A DNA stretch of 12,144 nucleotides from Acidobacteriota bacterium (GTDB lineage Bacteria; Acidobacteriota; Vicinamibacteria; Vicinamibacterales; UBA2999). The position numbers and the translations under genes are program-made. The stretch covers positions 1 to 12,144 of the forward strand of contig CANJYC010000034.1 of NCBI GenBank assembly GCA_947478985.1, written 5' to 3'. Of this stretch, positions 1 to 6,833 are shown one piece after another. The stretch's first letter is position 1; every line of letters starts with the position of its first letter. Under the pieces are notes generated by a model. It was not told the origin of the DNA and did no database searches. It worked only from the letters and a program-made list of their open reading frames with translations.

Positions 1-159
1 GCCGTCGCACTGACCGCCGTGGTGGCCGTCAGCGGCATGCAGCCCACGGGGACACGTCCCATCGCTCACACCCGGATGATGAGCGTGGCGCGGCTCGTGC
101 TCCTGGTGCTGGTCGTCATCTTCGCGTTCGCGGCGTTTCGAGCGCGAACCGGCGGCTGA
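1..159 (+). CDS. C-terminal fragment of a membrane protein (5' end outside window)
   Basis: Frame 1 is open from the left edge to TGA at 157-159, giving 52 residues. The last 25 or so contain one clear hydrophobic segment (LVLLVLVVIFAFAAF) followed by a short basic tail, RARTGG. This looks like a final transmembrane helix with a cytoplasmic end by the positive-inside rule. The fragment is too short to assign a family. It is the only plus-strand gene supported here and converges on the DUF5916 gene, with 22 nt between the two stop codons. An alternative is a 40-residue ORF starting at the ATG at 37, but the open frame continuing to the edge makes a truncated longer gene more likely. Confidence 0.45.
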   Translation, partial: AVALTAVVAVSGMQPTGTRPIAHTRMMSVARLVLLVLVVIFAFAAFRARTGG

Positions 160-177
160 CCGGCGCGGCGGCCGGTC
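158..177. terminator. GC-rich hairpin between convergent genes, possible bidirectional terminator
   Basis: GACCGGC (158-164) and GCCGGTC (171-177) form a perfect 7-bp stem with a 6-nt loop, GCGGCG. It sits exactly in the gap between two convergent stop codons and overlaps the plus-strand TGA. No T-run follows on either strand, so it is not a classical intrinsic terminator. The position supports a termination or RNA 3'-end role, but a chance GC palindrome is possible. Confidence 0.35.
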
Positions 178-181
178 CGCG

Positions 182-2467
182 TCAGAAGCGGAACAGGTGA
201 TTGATCTTCACGACGAGCCCGCGATTCTCGAGGTCCGTTCCGCTCGGGGGAAGCGTGGACCGGCCCTCGGTGTACACCACGAACATCTCGCTGCCGGGCC
301 GATATTCCCACCGGAACCGCAGGTTCGTTGACAGTGACGTGTTGCTCGAGGTGTATTGCACGAGCGCCGAGACGAACATCAGCGGCGTCATCGTGAAGAC
401 GGACCGCACGCCGGTCACCGTGTTCGTGAAGCGGCCTTCCGGCAGGTCGATCCAGTTCAGGGAGATATTCGGCTCGACACTGAGCTGGGGCGTCAGCTCC
501 ACACGCCCTTTGAGCGCCGCCGTCTTCTTGTCGCCGTCATAAAAGCGCCCGGTCTCAAGTGACGGCGAGCCAGACAGGCGTCGCTGCGAGCCGGCGGTGT
601 AGGTCACCACCAGATTGTCGAAGTCGTATCCGCCCTTGGGAATTCTGACGCCGCGGGCCACCTGAAACGGCGCCTTGAGCAGCTCGTAGAGGCGCTGATA
701 CTGCACCGAAAATGCATCAGAGTTGTGGAAGTCCGTGCGGAACTCACCACCCAGATTCCGTGACTCGAGCACGTTGCGGTTGTCGGTAATGTGATCGAGG
801 CTGGCGTTGTAGGTCCACTTGCGCACGACCGGATTCTTCGTGGTGCGCGGGCTGAACCTGGCGAGCGCGTAGCTCCGGCGGAAGTTATCGCGACGCAGCA
901 GCCCGACTTCGGGATTGAAATGCTTCTCGACGACCAGCCGATCGAGCGCGAGACCGTAGCGGTCCGCGTTGTAGTTGAACTGCGTGCGGTAGCTCAGATC
1001 GTCGCCGCGGCGCCCCTCCGTTCGAGACTGCGCGAGGTAGCCGGCCACGTACACGTTCTCGAAGAAGGCGAAGTTGGCGTCGAGGCCCCACACGTCGTTG
1101 GATCCCGGTGCTGACGTGGCCACCGAGCGGTGCGTGACGAGGCCGCCGATGTTGCTGCGACGCAGCACGTCGCGGCGCAGGCGGAGGACGCTGAAGTTGG
1201 TCTTCTCGACGTTCGCGGCTGCGTCTGCGTCGGTCTCGATGTTCAGCGCGCCGATGCTCCAGCCACCGACCTTGCCGTTCAGCCGTCCCCCGACGATGAC
1301 CGGCACGGCGCGCGACCCGCTCAGCCCGATACGCCGGCTGTAGAAGATCGTGGGCACGGCCGCCCCGCCAACATCGCCACCACCGGTGCCGCCGAACTGA
1401 AATGTGCCCTGGCCTTCGAGGAAGAAGTCGCGCTTTTCCGGAAACGACAGGCTGAAGCGCGTGAGATTCACCTGCGCCTCGTCGGCCTCAACCTGCGCGA
1501 AATCGGTGTTGTAGCTGAAGTCCGCCGTCAGGCTCTTGGTGATGCCGTATTTCAGATCGATGCCCGCATCGGGTTCGACGTCGTGGTGCAGCACGGGGCG
1601 GCTGAGCAGGTCCGTCGTGACCCGGGACATCGCGTACGGCTTGACCTCGAGGTTGCGGGCGGCCGGCGGCACCTCGAGACCGACGAGCGCCGGCGCCTGG
1701 GCAAAGTGATTCAGCCCGCCGAAGCCGAAGTTGGGAGGCAGCGACGTGAGGAACGTCATCTCGCCCTTGCCGGCCAGATTCCGGCGAAGCTGGAGCCGCC
1801 ACCGCTGTGACCGGCCTGGTCCATAGCGAAGCGTCTTGAACGGGATGGCCAGTTCCGCAATCCAACCGTTCTTGAAGCGCGAGACCTTGCTCTCCCACAC
1901 ACCGTTCCAGTCGACGTAGAACCGCTCATCGGTCACGAGGCCCTCGCGCATGCCCCCGGCCGCCGTGACGTAGAGCTGGAAGCCGTTTCGACCGTCGAAG
2001 AACGTGTCCATCGAGACGCCGAAGCTGTCGTGCGTGTTGAGGTTGTTGCTGTCGTGCCGCATGTCCTTGCCGACGATGCGTTCGGGATGCTCGTCCCAGC
2101 AGCGGCACGCGATGTACAGGTTCGTGTCGTCGAAGAGGACCCAGGCCTCCGTGCGCTCCGTGGTCGGTGCTCCTTGCCTGGGTTGTTGTTGAATAAATGC
2201 GGTGATCGCCGGCGTGCGGCTGTAGACATCCTCGTCGAGCCGGCCGTCAACATGCATCGGCTCAGTCACGCGAGTTGCCTGGACGGTGACGCGGCTGGCG
2301 TCGCCTTCACCACCGCGCGCGGGAGCGGGCGCTGAAGGAGTCGGTGGCGTGGTCGGGCCCTGCCCAGACTGTCCCGCCGCCGCCGAGGTTGCGATGAGGA
2401 GCAGTACGCAGCCCCCGAGGGCTCCACGCCAACAACAGCGACGCGCCTCACGTGCGTGACGGTTCAT
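182..2467 (-). CDS. DUF5916 outer-membrane protein with CBM9-like N-terminal domain
   Basis: The product is 761 residues from the ATG at 2467. An N-terminal signal peptide is visible: basic MNRHAREARR, a hydrophobic core at about 17-28, and a cleavage region near ATSAAA-GQ. A Pro/Ala/Gly-rich linker (about 34-56) follows. Residues about 65-260 resemble the carbohydrate-binding family 9-like domain (VDGRLDED, then LYIACRCWDEHP). Residues about 270-761 match the DUF5916 beta-barrel region, with the family hallmark around QVEADEAQVNLTRF and FPEKRDFFLEGQGTF (325-355). The chain ends in FRF; a terminal Phe is typical of BAM-assembled outer-membrane barrels. Family members are abundant in Acidobacteriota and Bacteroidota, and their substrates are generally unknown. 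A GTG 69 nt upstream (2536) also opens the frame but would bury the signal peptide, so the ATG was chosen. A 117-nt spacer separates it from the upstream gene, so it may be transcribed alone. Confidence 0.9.
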   Translation of the reverse strand: MNRHAREARRCCWRGALGGCVLLLIATSAAAGQSGQGPTTPPTPSAPAPARGGEGDASRVTVQATRVTEPMHVDGRLDEDVYSRTPAITAFIQQQPRQGAPTTERTEAWVLFDDTNLYIACRCWDEHPERIVGKDMRHDSNNLNTHDSFGVSMDTFFDGRNGFQLYVTAAGGMREGLVTDERFYVDWNGVWESKVSRFKNGWIAELAIPFKTLRYGPGRSQRWRLQLRRNLAGKGEMTFLTSLPPNFGFGGLNHFAQAPALVGLEVPPAARNLEVKPYAMSRVTTDLLSRPVLHHDVEPDAGIDLKYGITKSLTADFSYNTDFAQVEADEAQVNLTRFSLSFPEKRDFFLEGQGTFQFGGTGGGDVGGAAVPTIFYSRRIGLSGSRAVPVIVGGRLNGKVGGWSIGALNIETDADAAANVEKTNFSVLRLRRDVLRRSNIGGLVTHRSVATSAPGSNDVWGLDANFAFFENVYVAGYLAQSRTEGRRGDDLSYRTQFNYNADRYGLALDRLVVEKHFNPEVGLLRRDNFRRSYALARFSPRTTKNPVVRKWTYNASLDHITDNRNVLESRNLGGEFRTDFHNSDAFSVQYQRLYELLKAPFQVARGVRIPKGGYDFDNLVVTYTAGSQRRLSGSPSLETGRFYDGDKKTAALKGRVELTPQLSVEPNISLNWIDLPEGRFTNTVTGVRSVFTMTPLMFVSALVQYTSSNTSLSTNLRFRWEYRPGSEMFVVYTEGRSTLPPSGTDLENRGLVVKINHLFRF

Positions 2468-2479
2468 TCTGGCGGGGGA

Positions 2480-2497
2480 AGTATAGTCCGGCCGGAC
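2480..2497 (-). promoter_or_regulatory. Possible -10 box with abutting palindromic operator upstream of the DUF5916 gene
   Basis: On the minus strand a TATACT hexamer (2480-2485) lies 12 nt before the ATG at 2467. Directly upstream is a perfect 12-bp palindrome, GTCCGGCCGGAC (2486-2497). If TATACT is a real -10 element, transcription would start about 6 nt before the ATG, leaving no room for a Shine-Dalgarno site; none is visible. No convincing -35 hexamer was found at 16-18 nt. The palindrome would then occupy the promoter spacer, a usual place for a repressor or MerR-type activator. Confidence 0.3.
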
Positions 2498-2584
2498 AAT
2501 GCGGGAATGTGACTGACGCACGGCGCGCGATGCCACCGAGGCTCGGTCTCCGCAGCGGGTGAGCCCCCCAGCCGGGGATATCGA

Positions 2585-3349
2585 CTATTGCGCCCGGACG
2601 TCCGGGATTTCCCAGCCGCTGGCCATAAACAGCATGCGGGCCGCGGGGGACGCAAGGGTGCGCAGGAACTCACGAGCGACCTGCGGTGCTCGCGAGCCGG
2701 TCATGACGACTGCGTCGTAGCCGGCGAAGCTCTGGAGCGACGCCGGCACGGGCCCGACAACGTCGCCGCCACCGCGGGCCGCGCCGTAGCTCAACTCGCT
2801 CACGTACCCGAGGCCGATTTCGCCGCGGCTCGTCCCGAGCCGCTCGCTGAGGGCGGCACCGCTATCGACGCGCACAATCTTCGGCTGGATTGTGTCGAGC
2901 ACGCCGAGGTCGCCGAACATCTTCAGCGCGGACGTGCCGGAGGCGCCCTGGCTGATCACCACAGCATCGGCCTGCACCAGCGCGCGTTTCAGGGCATCAG
3001 TCGTGGACACATCCGGGTGCGCGGCACCACGGCTGACCGCCACTCCGGTGCCAACGCGTCCCAGCGGCAGCCGGGTGTCCGTGATGGCGCGGCCATCTTT
3101 GAGCGCCTGGTCAACGACGGCCGTCGCGGCAATGAGGACATCAGGTGCCGGGCCGGAGGCCAGACGCTGAATGATGTTCGGTGTCGTGTCGAACGCCACC
3201 GTGACTTGGTGTCCGGACTGCTGCCGGAAGGCCTGCGCCATCTCGGTCACGGGGCCGCGGGCGGCGCCGCCCGCCAGGACGGCAATCTCGTCGGCCGCTA
3301 CCGGGACGGTGAAGGCCGTGAGCACCATCAACATCAGGAGTCGTCGCAT
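2585..3349 (-). CDS. ModA-like periplasmic substrate-binding protein
   Basis: The product is 254 residues with a signal peptide at about 1-19 (MRRLLMLMVLTAF, cut near VPVAA-DE). The rest fits the type 2 periplasmic binding fold of molybdate-binding ModA. Visible family landmarks are a start strand EIAVLAGGAA, PAPDVLIAAT (67-76), ISQGASGTSALKMFGDLG (132-149) and EIGLGYVSEL (177-186), where the Tyr matches the oxyanion-contacting Tyr of ModA. The two serine positions that contact molybdate in E. coli ModA appear changed: the AAASL-like loop reads GGAARGP and the SYGSSG-like loop reads FDTTPN. No ModB permease or ModC ATPase is in the window. It therefore may bind a different small anion or act in signalling. 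It starts 41 nt after the DUF2079 stop, on the same strand. No Shine-Dalgarno site is evident. The fold is fairly sure; the ligand is not. Confidence 0.8.
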   Translation of the reverse strand: MRRLLMLMVLTAFTVPVAADEIAVLAGGAARGPVTEMAQAFRQQSGHQVTVAFDTTPNIIQRLASGPAPDVLIAATAVVDQALKDGRAITDTRLPLGRVGTGVAVSRGAAHPDVSTTDALKRALVQADAVVISQGASGTSALKMFGDLGVLDTIQPKIVRVDSGAALSERLGTSRGEIGLGYVSELSYGAARGGGDVVGPVPASLQSFAGYDAVVMTGSRAPQVAREFLRTLASPAARMLFMASGWEIPDVRAQ

Positions 3350-3355
3350 GGGCTC

Positions 3356-3361
3356 AGTATA
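3356..3361 (-). promoter_or_regulatory. Possible -10 box placed for leaderless transcription of the ModA-like gene
   Basis: TATACT on the minus strand ends 6 nt before the ATG at 3349 and is preceded directly by GGCCGG, as at the DUF5916 gene where GGCCGG and TATACT are 2 nt apart. A start site 7 nt downstream would fall on or next to the ATG, giving a leaderless mRNA. This fits the absence of a Shine-Dalgarno site. No clear -35 is seen. The motif is short, so the call is tentative. Confidence 0.3.
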
Positions 3362-3390
3362 CCGGCCACCTCGCCGAGATCGGGCCGGGC

Positions 3391-4935
3391 TCAGTCAGAT
3401 GTTTTGTAGAGCGACAACGTCCCTTCCGAGCGAACGACGGAGATTTTGTGTTCGACGATCAGGCGATCCACCGCGTCAAACAGCGCAGTGTCATATCCAT
3501 AGCCGCGCAGCACGTCCGCGATCTCTGTTTTGAAATGGGCGGCGGCGGCGTCACTGCCTGGAGCCGTCCTGAGAAACTCATCCGCTTTCGCCGCATCATC
3601 CTCGCGCCGGCGACGGTTGATGAGGATGTAGTTCGCCTCATTGACCCAATTCGGGTGCAGCATCGAGCGGCGATTGCCAAAAAACGGCATCAAGTCGGAA
3701 GAGATGCACAGTCTCGCGTCCCTGGGTATCGATCCCGACACGGCGCGCAGCGCGCCGGCATCGACAACGGCGGGAAGCTGCTCAGAAGCGCGAAAGATGT
3801 TCGAGTATGAGGCTCCGCCCTGGGCAAGCACCGGGACGACGAGGCCACCGATCACGACCAGATACGAAGCGAGCAGCACGATACGCCACTGCTGTACCAA
3901 CGCCATCAGCCGGACGCAGGTAAACATCGTCGAGATGACGGCGAGCGTCATCAGCGGAAAGCTGTGCCAGTCCAGCTCGATGGTGTGGCCCATCAGCTGG
4001 AGAGACAGTTCCCCGACCGCCGGCAGGGCAAACGGGATCGCCAGCAGTCCGGGCCAGAAGAAGCGGAACCCGCTCCATGCCGGCAGCCAGCCCCAGGCCT
4101 CGGTGAGTTTGCTGCGATCCAGATACTGAAACACGAGATTCACATGAACGTTGTTGCTGTTGAATTCAAAGAGGTAGCAACCGCCGAAGAAGATCGCGCA
4201 CGCCACAATGCCGGTCAGGGCCGCCCTCCGCGGCATCAGCCACTGAAGTGGGAGGCAGGCGGCAAAGAACGCCGCGAGAATGATCGGGATGTTCTCCTTG
4301 ACGCCCAGCAGCAGCACCAGGAGCACCGCCGAGAGACGCCACCGCGATTGAAGGACACAGGCCAGTGCCCAGACCATCAAAGGCGGGATCAGGGAGTCGT
4401 GATGAAACCCGTAGATCGTGTCGGCGGTCGCGGAGATAGTCGAGTAGTTGAACAGGTAGACGACCTGGAAGAGCAGCGGAAGCCAACGGGCCGACTGCGG
4501 AGCTCCGTACCGTTCAAGAACCAGCCGCGAGACCTTCCAGATGCCCACGCCGGCCAGCGCAATGAGCAATGGCTGGAGGATGACGAGGAAGATCGGGTGC
4601 GGGATGAGCCACTGGAGCGGCGCGACCAGCGCGAAGGTCGGGGCGAAATGCTCGGTCAGGAAGGTGTCGCTGTTGTAGCTGTTGAGGAACAGGAAAGACC
4701 GATCCGAGAAGTCGAAGCCTGTGTTGTGCAGGATGGTCTCGTAAGTGGCGATGTCGCTCGTGAGGATGAAGTGGTTGAGCAACCGCAGCTTCACGATCGC
4801 CATCGGGACGATCCACACGGCGCTGATGGCCAACGCGGCCGTGACCGAGTCAAGGCGTCCACACCCGTCAAACAGCGTCAGCAGTGTGGCCGCGAACGCG
4901 TCGGCAGATCTCCTGATCCGGGCGAGCAACCTCAT
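3391..4935 (-). CDS. DUF2079 polytopic membrane protein (GT-C-like, putative glycosyltransferase)
   Basis: The product is 514 residues with about ten predicted membrane segments (first near 31-52, last near 351-372) and a soluble C-terminal part (about 375-514). DUF2079 landmarks are visible: TSDIATYE (59-66) in the first external loop, EHFAPTF (95-101), FHHDSLIPP (177-185) and VKEN (212-215). Conserved acidic and His residues in the first outside loops are where GT-C enzymes place their catalytic or metal residues, so a polyprenyl-phosphate-sugar-dependent transferase is likely, but enzymatic activity of DUF2079 is not established to my knowledge. The ATG at 4935 has a good ribosome binding site (AAAGGA, 5 nt spacing, 4941-4946). 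It follows the next GT-C-like gene by 52 nt and is probably co-transcribed with it. Confidence 0.85.
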   Translation of the reverse strand: MRLLARIRRSADAFAATLLTLFDGCGRLDSVTAALAISAVWIVPMAIVKLRLLNHFILTSDIATYETILHNTGFDFSDRSFLFLNSYNSDTFLTEHFAPTFALVAPLQWLIPHPIFLVILQPLLIALAGVGIWKVSRLVLERYGAPQSARWLPLLFQVVYLFNYSTISATADTIYGFHHDSLIPPLMVWALACVLQSRWRLSAVLLVLLLGVKENIPIILAAFFAACLPLQWLMPRRAALTGIVACAIFFGGCYLFEFNSNNVHVNLVFQYLDRSKLTEAWGWLPAWSGFRFFWPGLLAIPFALPAVGELSLQLMGHTIELDWHSFPLMTLAVISTMFTCVRLMALVQQWRIVLLASYLVVIGGLVVPVLAQGGASYSNIFRASEQLPAVVDAGALRAVSGSIPRDARLCISSDLMPFFGNRRSMLHPNWVNEANYILINRRRREDDAAKADEFLRTAPGSDAAAAHFKTEIADVLRGYGYDTALFDAVDRLIVEHKISVVRSEGTLSLYKTSD

Positions 4936-4987
4936 GGGGTTCCTTTGGCGCCTGCCGACTCATTGCACGCGGCAAGCGGCATTCGGT

Positions 4988-6796
4988 TCAGTCAGCCTTC
5001 CGGAAGATCACCAGGCTGTGCGCCTGGTTCGTCAGCACCTGCGCCGTCCGAAATCCACTGATCTGCGTCAATGCGGGAACGGTGGGCCCGAGAATCTGAT
5101 AGACGACGACGTCAAACTTGTCCTCTCGTGCATTCTTGAGCGCCAATTCGATCGAGCTCCCTTCGTCGGTCGACGGCTCGAGGACTTTCTCGTCCTGGTG
5201 TGGAAACGGTGTCAGAACGCTCAGTGCGTAGTAGCGGTACGTCATTCCCGTAAATCTGATGCGTGCGTCGCCGAGTCCATTGTCCCGAATCCACTGCACC
5301 GCGCGCTTGTAGGGATAGTAGTGTTCCGAGGTATCGCCGAGATAGTTGCCCCACATCGGTCGCTTGGAGCCGTCGGCGTTGACGGGTGAGAGCCACACGT
5401 TGCCGGCGATGCCGAGGACCAGCACAGCGTAGACAAGACGCGGAGACCGGGCCCGGACGCGCTCCAGCGCGGCGGACGCCGCCACCAGGGCCAGCGGCAG
5501 GACGAAGAGGTTGAACCGGCTGTAGCCCGCGTACTCCGTGTGATCCAGAAAATGCAGTGCGGTATCCAGGACGTAGGCGCACGCGAGAAACGAGACTGTG
5601 AGGTACCGCCGAGCTGTGACAAGACACGCGACACCGGCCGCGCACAGGATGAGGAGGGGACCAAACTGTTCGACGTACGACCACGCAAACGTCGTATAGA
5701 GCACCGGTATGAATACGTTACCGAAGATCAGCCCCGGAGGGCGCTGGTCACCCCGAGCACGATAGACGAGATACAGCGCGAGCGGCACGGTCACGGCGCA
5801 AACGACGCGTGCCTCGTGCAGCAGGCTGGTCCAGCGCTTTGACCCGCGCACGCTCCGCGCGCACTGCACCACCAGCCGGCAGGCGAGCAACGCGGCGAGG
5901 AAGGGCAGCGCCGTCTCCTTGATGAATCCAATCAGCACCAGCGCGACCCATGCCGGATGCTGCAGCACCTCATGCACCTCGTCGAACAGGAGCGCCTCGG
6001 CGTGAAAGGCGACGATGGCCATCAACAGCACCGCCGGCAACTCGAGATACAGGATGGAACTGTAGTACAGCAGCAGCGGCGTCGTGAACACGAACAGCCC
6101 TGTGAGCCATGCGCCCACCGGGTCTGCCTTCGCCGCGTGTCGGCCGACGAGGTATGCGATCAGCACCGCCGACACAAATGGCACCACCCGGTAGATGCCT
6201 TCGGGAGTGTGCAGCGTCACGAATGTGCTCAACAGAATCGGCATGGCCGCCAGGAAGCGACTCACGTACGGGTAGCGGAGGGGGTCGAACCGGTCGTAGT
6301 CAAAGATGAGCGTGGGCTGGAGGGCGAACAGGGACAGGGCCACCATCGAACCAATCGACACCCATGCCGCGCGCGACACGAACAGGTTGACGCCGACGTA
6401 CGCCGCAGACGCGAGAGCCGCGATACCCAGGTACGGCCGGAGCCGAAGCGCCAGGGGCGCCGCGGCCATGATGTGGTAATCCTCGTCGCCCCGCCAGGGA
6501 ATGTCTGTCAGGAGCGCGCGCAGATCCAGGATGAGACAGACGCCCATGAGAAGCCCGAGCAGCAGGACCTCCCGCCGCGCAATGTTCACGCGGAACGTCC
6601 CGCGAGCGCAGAACGCCCACAGGATCCCCAGCGGAATCGACAGCCTGGCGGCGACCCATCCCAGTTGCTCCGTGGGAAGCGAGTCCCAATACGGCGTGAA
6701 GATGAACGCAAGGTTGAAGACGAAGAACAGGAGCGCCGCCGACAGCGTGCTGGAGCACACCAGTTCCGTGGATTGAGGAGCCTGGGTCGGCCTCAT
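4988..6796 (-). CDS. GT-C-like polytopic membrane glycosyltransferase
   Basis: The product is 602 residues from the ATG at 6796, with about 14 hydrophobic segments over residues 18-470 and a soluble C-terminal part of about 130 residues. After the third segment, the external loop carries WRGDEDYHIM (101-110). An acidic pair followed by Tyr-His in this position resembles the DE(x)YH-type motif of PMT/ArnT-family GT-C enzymes, which transfer sugars from polyprenyl-phosphate donors. A later FIKETALPF (291-299) recalls the KEN/KET motif in the neighbouring DUF2079 protein, suggesting a shared ancestor or fold. The frame stays open to 6892, but that start would overlap the upstream gene by 59 nt and add a Ser/Cys-rich tail; the ATG at 6796 has GGAG 9 nt upstream (6806-6809) and leaves a 37-nt spacer. 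Acceptor and sugar are unknown. Confidence 0.82.
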   Translation of the reverse strand: MRPTQAPQSTELVCSSTLSAALLFFVFNLAFIFTPYWDSLPTEQLGWVAARLSIPLGILWAFCARGTFRVNIARREVLLLGLLMGVCLILDLRALLTDIPWRGDEDYHIMAAAPLALRLRPYLGIAALASAAYVGVNLFVSRAAWVSIGSMVALSLFALQPTLIFDYDRFDPLRYPYVSRFLAAMPILLSTFVTLHTPEGIYRVVPFVSAVLIAYLVGRHAAKADPVGAWLTGLFVFTTPLLLYYSSILYLELPAVLLMAIVAFHAEALLFDEVHEVLQHPAWVALVLIGFIKETALPFLAALLACRLVVQCARSVRGSKRWTSLLHEARVVCAVTVPLALYLVYRARGDQRPPGLIFGNVFIPVLYTTFAWSYVEQFGPLLILCAAGVACLVTARRYLTVSFLACAYVLDTALHFLDHTEYAGYSRFNLFVLPLALVAASAALERVRARSPRLVYAVLVLGIAGNVWLSPVNADGSKRPMWGNYLGDTSEHYYPYKRAVQWIRDNGLGDARIRFTGMTYRYYALSVLTPFPHQDEKVLEPSTDEGSSIELALKNAREDKFDVVVYQILGPTVPALTQISGFRTAQVLTNQAHSLVIFRKAD

Positions 6797-6833
6797 CGAT
6801 TCGTACTCCGGGCACCGTGTCGCATGACCGTGG

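Noticed and set aside
1130..1810. 226-codon plus-strand ORF inside the DUF5916 gene
   Set aside because: Antisense to the conserved DUF5916 region, with no domain or ribosome site.
2468..2536. GTG start of the DUF5916 gene at 2536
   Set aside because: It would place 23 residues before the basic start of the signal peptide; the ATG at 2467 gives a normal signal sequence.
2588..3409. 273-codon plus-strand ORF opposite the ModA-like gene
   Set aside because: The minus strand encodes a signal peptide and family motifs, while this frame has none.
3964..5061. 365-codon plus-strand ORF spanning two minus-strand genes
   Set aside because: Highly charged translation without hydrophobic core or motifs, crossing the boundary of two real genes; a compositional shadow.
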